A stretch of DNA of 64,000 nt from NCBI GenBank assembly GCA_034008185.1, contig CM067095.1, positions 5,936,610-6,000,609 of the forward strand, read 5' to 3'. The stretch is from Gorsachius magnificus (taxonomy: Eukaryota; Chordata; Aves; Pelecaniformes; Ardeidae). Shown piece after piece: positions 51,189 through 61,932 of the stretch (within the stretch, counting starts at the first letter, position 1; the number at the start of each line of letters is the position of its first letter). Both the position numbers and the translations under genes were made by a program. The notes beneath the pieces were generated by a model. It was not told where the DNA came from. It did no database searches and saw only the letters and a program-made list of their open reading frames with translations.

Positions 51189-54100
51189 GCAGCCACTAGA
51201 CTATTCTTGAAATAAATCACTGAGAGAGTTAGGCAGGGGCTGGAGGTGCACACTACATTTTTCATTGCCAGCTCCTTGTAGCCAAGGTACGTTGTCGAGA
51301 CTAACCTTGGGAAAGCACTTCTCTCTCTTCTCCCTGCATAGCTCTCCATGGTGGCATCATTAATGTTGATGGCTATAATTGACCACAAAGAGCAGACCTT
51401 TAGTCCCTACCTGATCTCTCAGAGTGTTTATACACTGCTAGCCTGACCACACAGCAGACAAATGAGCATTACACTTGACAAATATTGTCATGCCTAAACA
51501 GGAGATAGTGCTTCTGCTAAGACAAGCAGCAAGCCTGGGGGCATGTCAGGCTCAAATCGGAAAATTAAGAATTAATATTAATTCTCTTCTACCCTCTAGG
51601 GGCCTGATCCAGATCCCTAATGTCAGGTAAGTCTTTCCTCTGTGAGCTTTTACATCTCTCCTATGAAGTAACCCTTTAAAATACATTACAACCAAATAGT
51701 ATAATAATAAATTTGATGGTAATAACAGATGGCGCAAATGCTTTTTAACTAGGATCAGGACCATTCCAGTAGCTGGATGAGGTACTGATTTGAGATGAAA
51801 AAGCCCAGGTCCTAATTCCTTCTAGATCTTAATAGCTGGAGTCTTGGTATGTGTTGGATAGCACTCCAAATTTTATGTATGAGAGCAAAACATGGTGAGC
51901 AATTTGGAAGAAATGAGAACCTGTGTTTTTATTTGCATTGAGCCTGTCATGTAAAACTCCACATGGCTGCTGCATACAGTTGGCATGCAGAGCTTTGGGG
52001 GAACCCCCCTCTGCCCCACACCAAGCCTGCTCATCAATCCTAGGTAACTCTAGCACCCTGTGTTGCTGAGCTGCCTTCTCCCTGCTACGTACGTGTGTGT
52101 TCCTTGGTTATAAACAGCATCAAAAGTTTTAATGACTTTCTGAGGTTCTCTTTCTTGATGCTGTAACTTGTTTTTATTTTATATAATTTCAAATGGAGAG
52201 CAATTCTTTTGAAATGAATGGTATTACAAATTATACTTGTGTCTACATATCTCTCTGGTCTGTTTATCTGGTGTCGAGGCCTCACTGTGGATTTTTTTTG
52301 TTGTAACTTGCCATGATTTACTCAACTGCTGTCTCCTTTTTATTTTTTCCTGCCCAAATCCTTGATATCACGTAAAGACAGATATTCCTGAAGTTTTGGC
52401 TTAAGTTAAATAACTTTGCAATACAGCACAAGAACGTGATGCTAAGTAGCGGGGGCAGCCAGGTTTCCAGCCTGCTGCCGAGAGCAGGATCTGCCATGCT
52501 GGTGCTTGCTTTTTGCTTTGCAAACTTGCTCGTGCTCAGAAGGCTTCTGAGTAACTGTCGAACAGCTGAGTCAGCTGGACTTTCCAGGGTGCTCTCCTGG
52601 TCTGCTCTCCTCTCCCTGGCCCCGGGCTGGCGTGAGTGCACATCTGAGACCAGCCTGAGTGCTGTGCGTTGAGTATCTGGGTCCGTGCACTATACAGATC
52701 TCGGTTCTGGTTTTTTATCATCTCTCCTCCAGGTCTGAAGTGCACCACTGCAACCTCACGCTCTTGAGGCACCCCTGCGGGCGTGCTGGCTGCAGGCAGA
52801 AGCCGGGTGCTCGCTCCGGACTTTGGGCACCCACTGCCTGGAAGCGCTGCCTTTGCCGGCTGCCTTTGGGCGAGGACCAGAGCGGCGTTTCCAGCTGGGG
52901 AGGGCAGCTCTGTGCTGCCTTGCTGTTTGTTGGAGACTTGCACTTTAGCAATGCGATCTTGTAAGGCAAAGCATTGCTGATCGCTCCTGTCACCAGATAT
53001 TCATCTAGGTCAGCAGAAGGCAGCCAGCCCCACTGAAATGGGAGGGAGTGTGCCACCAGACTGCCACTCAGCCCTTTGGAAGGTGTCCTGTTGACAGGAG
53101 ATGATTTATTGGAATACATATCCAGGGCCAAGTCAAAGGGAGCCAACTGATGCAAGTGGATCTCTGTTTAGGTCAGGCCTAAATGCAGCCCAGAGTATTT
53201 GCCTGCCTTGACTGCAAGCAGTGCTTCGGCTGCTGGTGCAGAACTGCTCGGCAGCAGCGCGTGAAGGCACAGACCTGAGCCCCAGCCAGCTCCCAGGCCC
53301 TCCAGCGCTGTGTCGGGTGGGCAGCGGCATCCTGCTCTCAAACACGCCCCACAGGACCAGTAAATCCCTCTGGGACAGACGTGATCCTTTGCTTCAGGAT
53401 CTGCTAATTTTGCGTTCAGAATCTTTTGGGCTAAATTGGAGGGTGAGAGGGGTGGATGACACATGATGGGTTATTATCTAAAAGAGCAAGGACTCTTTGC
53501 ACTGCTGGAAAGCAGCTGCGGGGAATTGCTTAATTCCCCGCGGGAAGGACATGCTCAATGCACCCATCGCAGCCCCCAGATCCTCAGGAGATGTGGCCAG
53601 GCCCTCAAACCATGTTCAGAGGTGCACAGTGTGCAGTAGTTGAGCTGTGCATCCTCTTAGGACTGCCTTGACCCATGACATTTGCTGTCAGCATGATCCC
53701 AGTGGGAAGGGCTGCAGACAGGTCAATGTTCTGCTTCCTCTGCAGAGAGGCTCTAAGCTACCAGGGCAGTTTTTTCTCTCAATATCACCTAGTTGCTTTC
53801 ACCTGTGTACTATTAAACTGTTCATATATCGGGGGAAAAACTTATCTGGGTGAGTGTATTAGGAATACCTAAATGAGGTAGCTGTGTTATCCTCAGCAAA
53901 ATATTATTGTTATTAAACGTTCCCACCAGATACTTGGACAGCTTGCATTACAACTGCAAAGCTAACATTTCATTATGGGAAGATATATATTCATAATGGA
54001 TTGCAATTTACCAAAATACACAGAGGGCCCCAGATTTGTCAGTGTGCATTTGCTCTGCAAGAAATACATCTCACTAAAAACCAGATGTCAAAATTAACAG

Positions 54101-54716
54101 TAGAGCTTTTGCGATGTAGGGAAGAAAGCTGACATTTCGGAGCTGGCAGTCCAGCTGTGTTAACAGCGTCAGGGAGCCTTTGTGTTATTAAGGACAATGT
54201 TTAGCAGTAGAACTGCGTTAGGAGTTTATTTAAATGATAAGTGGTGGGAAATCACTACGCTGTGGTGGTGGCAACAATTGCAGGCAGGTGAGATCCTGGA
54301 TCCTCTCCTCCCCCCAGTATTTTCTCTCTTTCCATTCACTCACCATGTTCCTGCATAGCAAAATTTTAAGCAGCTCTAAGAATTACTTCAATTCTGAGGA
54401 AATTGTTGGGGATCGCTGTCAGGGTCACGTTTTGGAGACAGGCATTTGAAAGCTCTTGTAAACGTCTGAGTAACTGTTCTGAAATGTAAATTATTGATTC
54501 ATACCCTCCTGTTTTCTAATGTGCTTTATCTTCCTGGTAATATAACCTAGTTTTCCAGGTATTTTTATCTGTAGCTTTCTAGAACCTGTATTACCCATGT
54601 ACTCTGTCTCTTTCTCCTGTTCTTAGATGTTAGCTAGTGAGTCAGGGCACTGATTAGCTTGACTAATTTGTTGGCATAGCTTTCTGTCAGGTGAAAAAGG
54701 GTGCATGTTTTTAGAA

Positions 54717-54902
54717 GGGAAAATAATTAACCATTGGAGCAACACAAGCACTGGTGGGTTCTCCAGTACTAGAAATAGTAATGTCAGGAGGTATGTTTTC
54801 CTAAGATGTGTCTCGTTTTCCACCGGCATTAATTTTGGAAGCCCTATAGCCTGTACTGCATGGAAGATGGATGATCTTGATGGTCTATCAAGGAGTTCCC
54901 AA
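54717..54902 (+). mobile_element. Ancient CR1 LINE remnant
   Basis: Diverged matches to the old sauropsid CR1 3' region appear in order: AATTAACCATTGGAGCAAC, GGTGGGTTCTCCAGTACT, CTATAGCCTGTACTGCATGG and GATGATCTTGATGGTC. They are separated by decayed sequence. The copy is non-coding and much older than the one near 60.1 kb. Confidence 0.75.
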
Positions 54903-55216
54903 ACCTGATGCTTAGGCACTGTGTTTAGCTCCATTCCTGCTTGTGGGAAAGAATGGGAGGAAGGGTTTGGTCACGCAGGCGAGGTCCCTGCCTGGAGGAG
55001 TGTGTACTGTGGAGCTGGAGATCTGCATCTCGGGTCACACAAGACTAAGGGCAATAAATCACTTGTGAGGTGGTGGGTAATCTTGGCTCCTGCAAGGCTC
55101 CTGGGGTCTCTAATCACTGACTGAAATGAGAATTGCAATCTCACGGAGCCTCCAAATGTAGCTACTAGAGCAGATGCCACATCAAAGGGCACTGATACGG
55201 AATTAGCCTGCTCCCT

Positions 55217-55229
55217 GGGGGGGGGGGGG
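55217..55229 (+). repeat. G13 homopolymer
   Basis: An isolated G-run in a GC-richer intergenic patch. Confidence 0.9.
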
Positions 55230-56169
55230 TTGGAGAGGGAAGATGCTCCGGGGACCCTCGGGGATGCTGCAGCATGCAGAGATGCAGCCTCCTGGAAGAG
55301 CATCCCCTCCCGCTGGGCTGAGGGGGCCAGACACCCAGCGGGGAAAAAGGGATGCAAGTATGGCAGAGATGCTCTCAGGGGACCCTGGGGGAGTCAGTAC
55401 CCCACTGATAAAGGGGTTTTGTGTCTGTGGGTGCTGTCCTGGGCCTGGCCGCATGAGTTGGAGCACCCCCAGAGAAGCAGCCTGGCTTTTTCAGGTGGGG
55501 AAGCAACATCCCCTTTTACAGGCAGAAGGAAGTGCGGACACGCTTGTGGACAGGGGAGATATTCAATTTCAAGGCAAAGTCATATTTCCTGTTTAAAATC
55601 CAGATAGATAGAGATTGCTGTTGACCCCAGCAGCATTATGTGACCTTATCTACCACACAGATATTTTCCTGAGGTTTTCTATTAGAGAGGCGGGCCTGTG
55701 GCTGGCAGGGCGAGCATGGGGGTGATGCCGAGGTTTGAACCCACCCACGCTGAGCAGAGGTGGCTGGTGGGGCAGGTACGGGTGCTCTGCGTGGCCGGCC
55801 CGGAAGAACATCCAAAGGAAAACAGCTCCCCGAAGCCAGCATAGAGATGCTCGGCCCTCTTCGGTAAATCACTTGAGCATGATCTCAAGCATCTATTGCA
55901 ATGTTTTGCTGAACTGGGGGCCCAGCGGAGGAAGAAGTCCTTAGGCAAATCACAGTGTATAAATACCTCTGCTGCGAGTGTAACGAAGGCCACGGTGCTG
56001 TCACACCACACAGTCAGCAATAAATAGGTTCCTGAATTAGAGAGAATCTCTGCTGTATTTCAGATGCGACTGAGCTACATGTACAAAATGCCCTTTGAAA
56101 TAGCAGCTGTGTCTGCGTTATCTTCCTCCGAGAGATAAGCAATTATGAGAATGTTATAATGATTTCTTT

Positions 56170-56182
56170 AAAAAAAAAAAAA
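56170..56182 (+). repeat. A13 homopolymer
   Basis: An A-run within a block that otherwise looks like conserved non-coding DNA. Confidence 0.9.
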
Positions 56183-57036
56183 TGGGTCTAAACAGCAATT
56201 GCTTTTTAGTGCAGGAGATATTTAAACATCAGTACCTTGGATTGATTAAAAAGAGCTGTGCTGATAATGCAATTTTGTAGCTTGTGATTTGCGCTGAATG
56301 GCGCAATGAATCACGATGAAAGGCTGGCGAGGAGATTTCTGATGGGACCTTCCGCTGCATTGGTGGCTCCGAGATGGTGCGTTCGCCTCACAAAGAATTT
56401 GGCACTCGGATAAAAATTCTCATTGCTGGGGCCAGCCAGAATTAATGCTAGAGTGGTTTTAGTAGCATGTTTTTGTTCATTAATGGTGAACATGGGAATA
56501 CCTTGCTCTGCTGAAGGGCCTCTTAGGAAAGCCGTGTTTCTAAGGGATACTCTGCACTCCTCTGCACACTGATGTCTTCTGTACTTCTATTTTGAAGGAT
56601 TTTGAATATCAGACTTGTCAAATTTGCATTTCTCCTGACTGTTTATTAGTCATAGCAATTAAATAGATTTTTCAGACTCTCCCAGATGCAATATAGATTT
56701 CTTTCACTCAGATAGCTAACCCCTAGAAAATAAAACCTCCCAACTAACAGGTAATATCAGTGAATTCTTGGATCATAGAAGAATTTGTGTATTCTTCTTG
56801 AATCACCAGGCAATTTATTTATTCAAGCCCTCTTGGAATCTGTTCCCTTGCAACACATAACTCCAGTGCTGTTTTATGAGTAAGGTTAGCCATGAGATGC
56901 TTAGGGTTTAAGGGTGTTCATATATCTAATGGGCAGTGTCAGGATGCACGTTGCTGTAAGCAGGTGGAGCAGTTACCAAGCTGAACTGGACTCTTTCACT
57001 CTGTTCTTTTAATTCCTTTTTGCACTATGTGTGTAA

Positions 57037-57098
57037 AACAAACAAACAAAAACCACCAAAAAAACCCCCCACAACCACAAAAAAACAACCCCAAAAGA
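57037..57098 (+). repeat. A/C-rich low-complexity tract
   Basis: About 60 bases are made almost only of A and C, with CAAA, CCAC and ACCCC words. Confidence 0.85.
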
Positions 57099-57810
57099 GG
57101 CGTTTCAGTCCAGCGTGCCTCTGGGCTGCACTCTGAGCATCATTAATTTCACTTCTGCTTGAGGTGGCGCTTAGGTCTGGAATCCTTCTGTACCCTGTGT
57201 CCTGTAATTAGTCTGCTACCTCCGCAATGGGGTCTCAACCATCTAAATCCTTGTCTTCAAGCAAGTACTGACAGCCCCCTCGTGTTAAGTTTTGTAAACA
57301 CTAATTTGTGACGTCTCCTGTGGCTTAAATCAAAGCACTCGAGTAAAAGTAATAATACCACTGTTAAAGTGAATGGTACAGAAGAAAATGCCTGTCACCT
57401 GATGCTAAATAGATATGACACTGAGTGTGTTTTGGGAGATGCTTCTAATGAGGAGGCACTGGGGGAAGTAACACCGCTGTCGCAGCCCCGAAGCTATGGG
57501 CTCCATGGCCTGCTTGGCAGAAAACAAGAAGCAAGAATATCGCTTATTTCAAGCCTGTTTTGCGTTTTGCTCAGGTGCAGATGAAAGGAGGAGGATGAGC
57601 TGGCTCCTGCAAGCCTTCATCTGAATCGCAGCTGTGCACTCTGCGATGCATCTGATTGAAGAGACCAGAGCCCTGTTTGTGCCCGGAGCTGTACAATCAG
57701 GGGACCCACAGCTTTCTCCCTGTCCCATAAAACTTGCAGTTTAGCAACCAGGGCAGGCTATTACCTGAACTTATGCCTGGCATATACAGCTCTTTCCTAT
57801 TTGTCTCTCC

Positions 57811-57829
57811 TTTTTTTTTTTTTTTTTTT
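57811..57829 (+). repeat. T19 homopolymer
   Basis: A T-run followed by ACCAG. No coding exon follows. Confidence 0.95.
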
Positions 57830-60044
57830 ACCAGCCTTTTTGTTGTCTCTTCATATTCACGCTGGTTGAATTGAATGTATGATTCCTCCTTTTCCTTTGT
57901 AATGCCCTGAACTATGTTGTTGTATTATATGAACTTTTCATGTCTAGCAATACTGGAAATGATAGAAACCCTTGAAACCAAAGCTGCAGTGTCTGATGTT
58001 AATTTTCAAAGAAATTTCTGAAGCATTCATAATATAACCCTAATACAGACTTTCTGGGAGGTAGTGGAGCTGGTTGTACCCGTCTGTTTAAGCATCCTGT
58101 TTAAAGACAAAGCAAACCTCTGTCACCATACAAGAAGCCCAAGCAAACTGGGAAAGCGCACAGGGTTATTGGTAAGAGAAATGTCACATTGTGTAAATTG
58201 CCATCCCGTGGGAGGAGTAGGGAGCAGGGGAAAATGCCTGAAGACAGTGCCTATGTATGAACTCTAGGCTGGGAGCGGCTGGGTATCACCACTGGGGGGT
58301 GGGTGGCCCCTGGGTACCACCAGCATGGAAAGTTGCCAGGGGGGCAGTGGTCTTGTGCTGAGGTTTTCTCTCTTTTTCCGCAGGCATTGGTTTGAATCTG
58401 CGCAGTCTGATGGTGCGGAATGCAGGACCGGAGCGGGAAGGAGAGAATGGAGCACCATTAGGAGGAGAGGTGATGCCCAGGGAGCAGTCTGGGCAACTCA
58501 GCTGGAGCTGAAGGGAAGAAGTGATGGCAGGGGTATAAGAAACACCTCTGCAGCTGCGATGTGGGAGGAGGAGGAGGTTGTTTTGCTTCGTGTGAACCAT
58601 GAGGGCACGTGGGCCTCCTAGAGAGAGTGATGGGCAATAAATGACTGCAAGAAGTGCATGGCAAGCGAACATAGCCGGACCCTGGGAAGGCTGTTTCTTT
58701 TACTTCCCCTTGGTTGCCAACGTGTGCTGTAAGGAGCCAGCTGCCCTGCTCTCTGGGACGCCCTGCGCTGGAAGGAAGCGGCTGCTTTGCGGAGCTGGTG
58801 GAAAGGCGCCAGTGCTCACCAGCTGCAGCCCAGTGGCCATGGGGCACGTGGGGATGGGCACGGCTGGCCCTGCTGGCACGCAGGACGGGGATCACGGCAG
58901 CTCCCTTGGGTCAGCACAACTGCACCGCCTCCATTAGCCCAGAGGGTTTGACCTTGCAGGGCTGCTCACACATCCAAGGGTTGAGGTCTGGTTTGGAGCT
59001 GGAGCACAGAAGGGAACAGGGCTGCATGCTGGCTGGCTCTTCCTACTTCCAGTGTTCAGGAATCCCTTATTAAATGATTTTAAACCTGGGCAGGTACTGG
59101 AGTGTCAAGAATGTTTCTAACATCCTTTATTTCCCTTTTAAGTTTTTTTTTTTTTAAGGCTTTTTTCTTATTTATTTCTCTATTCCCTGTATCATTAGGG
59201 GAGACCCACTCTAGTAAGTCTGAATGCTTCTACCATGGAAATATTTAGTACCAGCCCCGGTATATTTATGTTGGCTCCCTGATTAGACAATGTGCCAAGC
59301 TGTCCTTTGTGGCCTTAATTATCGCAACTTCAGGCCAGCGTTGCCTGCTTACAGCATAATCCCACGGCCTAGAGTGAACCCTGAAAATGCTTAATTAAAT
59401 GACATTCCACAACAGATTAAGGAGTCAGAAGCCCAAGATAAAGAAAAAGGGAGACTGTGACCATAGGAGTAGCAGGTGCTCTTCTCTTTCAGGATATCGC
59501 TCCTGACATGGACAGTTTCATTTTGAGCGTGTTAAAAAAACAGCATTAATTGGTAATGGTTTAGGGTTTGCACTTGGCTGCTTGCATTTTCAGTGCAAAG
59601 TGGCTCAGAGACATCTCGTCGTGGGCTGGTGGCTCTGTGGGCTCTCACTGATGTACATCAGCTGTGGATCTGCTCAGTGCTCAGCATAATTTGACTGTCT
59701 CCATAATCGTGTGTGAGTTACGGCCCCATCGTGAAGTTTGCTCCTGCGAGCAGGCGCTGCCTGCCGGGACGCAGAGCGTGGCTCGCCATTCCCGTGGGGC
59801 TATGCCAGCTTCCCCCAGCCTGGACCCTGCCCAACTGGAAAAGGGCTGCGGGACGGACACCCTGGAGCAGCTTTCACTGCAGCGACCAGAGACTTTGTGT
59901 GCTTTGTTTTGAGCACCTGGGTGAGACCCTTTGGCAAAATTGGTGGATGTCTTTGCTGTTTTGTAGTTCTGAAATCCAGGGTGAGCATCAGGGTCAGGCA
60001 CCAAAAATCACTTGTTGTTTTATTATTTTTAAAAAGAAAACCAA

Positions 60045-60238
60045 AACCTTCTTCCAAAGCACTGGAATGGGCTGCCCAGGGAGGTGGGCGAGTCCCCATC
60101 CCTGGAGGTATTGAAAAGACGGGTAGACGAGGTGCTCAGGGACATGGTTTAGTGGTGGGATGGCAGGGTTAGGTTAACGGTTGGACTTGATGATCTTGAA
60201 GGTCTTTTCCAACCTAAATGTTTCTATGATTCTGTGTA
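60045..60238 (+). mobile_element. CR1 LINE, 5'-truncated 3' end
   Basis: The sequence carries the characteristic avian CR1 tail in sense orientation: AATGGGCTGCCCAGGGAGGT, CATCCCTGGAGGT, GGGACATGGTTTAGTGG, GGTTGGACTTGATGATCTT, GGTCTTTTCCAACCTAAATG, and a terminal ATTCT-type repeat. Only about 190 bases remain, all 3' of the reverse transcriptase, so it cannot mobilise itself. Good agreement with the remembered consensus suggests a comparatively recent copy. Confidence 0.93.
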
Positions 60239-61124
60239 AAAAAACTAGCATGCAGTTATTTAGAACAGACAGGATCAAATTGTGTTAGGGAATCCCCCTG
60301 GGAGCCAAAGCCTATGTCTAACTACAGAAGATCAGCGTACAAACACAAACGCTGTAGGTAATGTTGCATTGCACAGATTAGGGCTCAAATCTTCAGCAAA
60401 TCTGTTCCGAGCAAGAAAATGACAGTATGTGGGGCATGTGCGCCACACCGAGCACATCTCATTCAAAGGCCCATCTGTAAAAGCAGTTATTGCTAATATT
60501 GTGTTTTATCATATTATTCTTCAATTACTTGCTCCAACAACTCTTTTGGCTGAATAAACTGGCTGTGCAGAAGCTGACCTGGAGTTATTTCTTCCTTACA
60601 AAGAGAAGTGGGTCATGGTTGCGTGTTGTCATGTTTCCAGAGGTTTGGTTTGTACCTTTTCTGTCCTCCTTCAGTCCTATAACATAATTTCAGCAATTAA
60701 ACTACAGTAGGGGGGAATGAATTAAATATTTGTGCTAACACAGGGACCGGCATTGGAGGAAACAAGCTGTAGCAGCCTGGGTGAGGGTGGTGCCCGTGGT
60801 GGGGGGCAGGCGATGTGCCAGGCGGTGGCTCTGCCCGGGGTTTCACTGCACAGAGGGAGCCGTAGCTGGGCAGTGTCGGGGGGATGCATCTGCCTCGTAC
60901 CCCTGGAGACCTGAGCTTTAGCTATCTCATCTTACAAGCGAAAGGAATTTAATGGTCCCAGCATAATCCCCGATGCGTATTTTGTCCACGTTACAAAATG
61001 TACCACATGCTTTGATACAACAGGAAGCTCTGGGTGTGTAGAGGCAAGGATTTTTTTATATTTGATAGCAGAAGCAAGGTGGATTATTGCTAAATGACAT
61101 CAGCTAAGCCATGCGAGGAAGTGT

Positions 61125-61205
61125 AGCTCGTCATTTCCCTATCTCTGAAATGGAGAAGATTTTTTTGCTGAGCGGGGCTACTGAGGTGGTGAGGTCTTAG
61201 CATCA
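61125..61205 (+). mobile_element. Possible MIR 3' fragment
   Basis: CATTTCCCTATCTCTGAAATGGAG, followed by a GGGGCTACTGAGGTGGTGAGG block, resembles the end of MIR (CAGTTTCCTCATCTGTAAAATGG..GGGTTGTTGTGAGG). The match is short. Confidence 0.4.
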
Positions 61206-61473
61206 GGACTGTGTCTTGCTACAGCTCGGAGGCTGCGCGCGCTTGCTGCGTGTGCTTAATCCCTTGCCCCATGACGAGTCCTGACGGGGTGCAGAGCAGC
61301 AACCTGGAGCATGTACCAGCATCAAACCCACCCTAAGCCTGATCTCCACTGGGGTTCATCTGCACCACTGAAATGCTTTTACAGAGAGCCATCATCTGCC
61401 TGAACGCTACCTAACTTCACCCAGCGCAGTGCATTTACCAGCATTAACATTTATCATCTCTTATTGCAGCTTT

Positions 61474-61500
61474 CCCTTTTGCAGATGGAAAGCAAAAGGG
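61474..61500. repeat. Inverted repeat, 9 bp arms and 9 base loop
   Basis: CCCTTTTGC (61474-61482) is exactly complementary to GCAAAAGGG (61492-61500). It is a short stem-loop with no RNA gene context. Confidence 0.8.
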
Positions 61501-61916
61501 TTTAAAATAAGCAAGTGAAATCTTAGAGCAAAAACCTCTTTTTAGGTATTCCATAGAGGAATAACCCAGGGCAATACATGTGGCATAAGGATTTTTATTT
61601 ACCTACAGGCATTTTATGCTTGGAGCCAATAAGTCTGCACTGATTCCTGTGCAGAGCTTTGTATGTTATAAAAAGCATCAGCTTAGATTAGTTTTCTTTA
61701 TTCTGTATTTACTATCGTTCTTCAAACTGAAAACTCATCTTGTTTCCCCCTGAAGACCTCCTTCTGCAGGAGTTGGAGTGGCCTCGGTTTTTCCCGTGAC
61801 ATCTCTAAGTTGTCCAGCAGCATGTAGCTCTTGGATGCTTTGCTCTTCAGCTGGGTGGAAGATCACCCAGAATTAAAGCCTGGAGATCTTACCCCAGTTT
61901 AGTCTTCATGAGGCGC

Positions 61917-61932
61917 GTGTGTGTGTGTGTGT
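61917..61932. repeat. (GT)8 microsatellite
   Basis: Eight perfect GT units, the only clear dinucleotide GT repeat of this length that I see in the window. Confidence 0.95.

Larger units (their letters stand above)
44990..54700. other. Intergenic sequence, no gene seen
   Basis: Contains several ancient repeat remnants (about 46188-46265, 47225-47298, 47640-47860 and 50290-50375). A GC-richer part at 52430-53460 has overlapping frames on both strands (135-145 codons). These show no family resemblance and look compositional. Confidence 0.55.

Noticed and set aside
52430..53460. Several 98-145 codon frames on both strands in a GC-richer patch
   Set aside because: Frames overlap on both strands with similar lengths, as expected from GC content. 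No homologous block is recognised.
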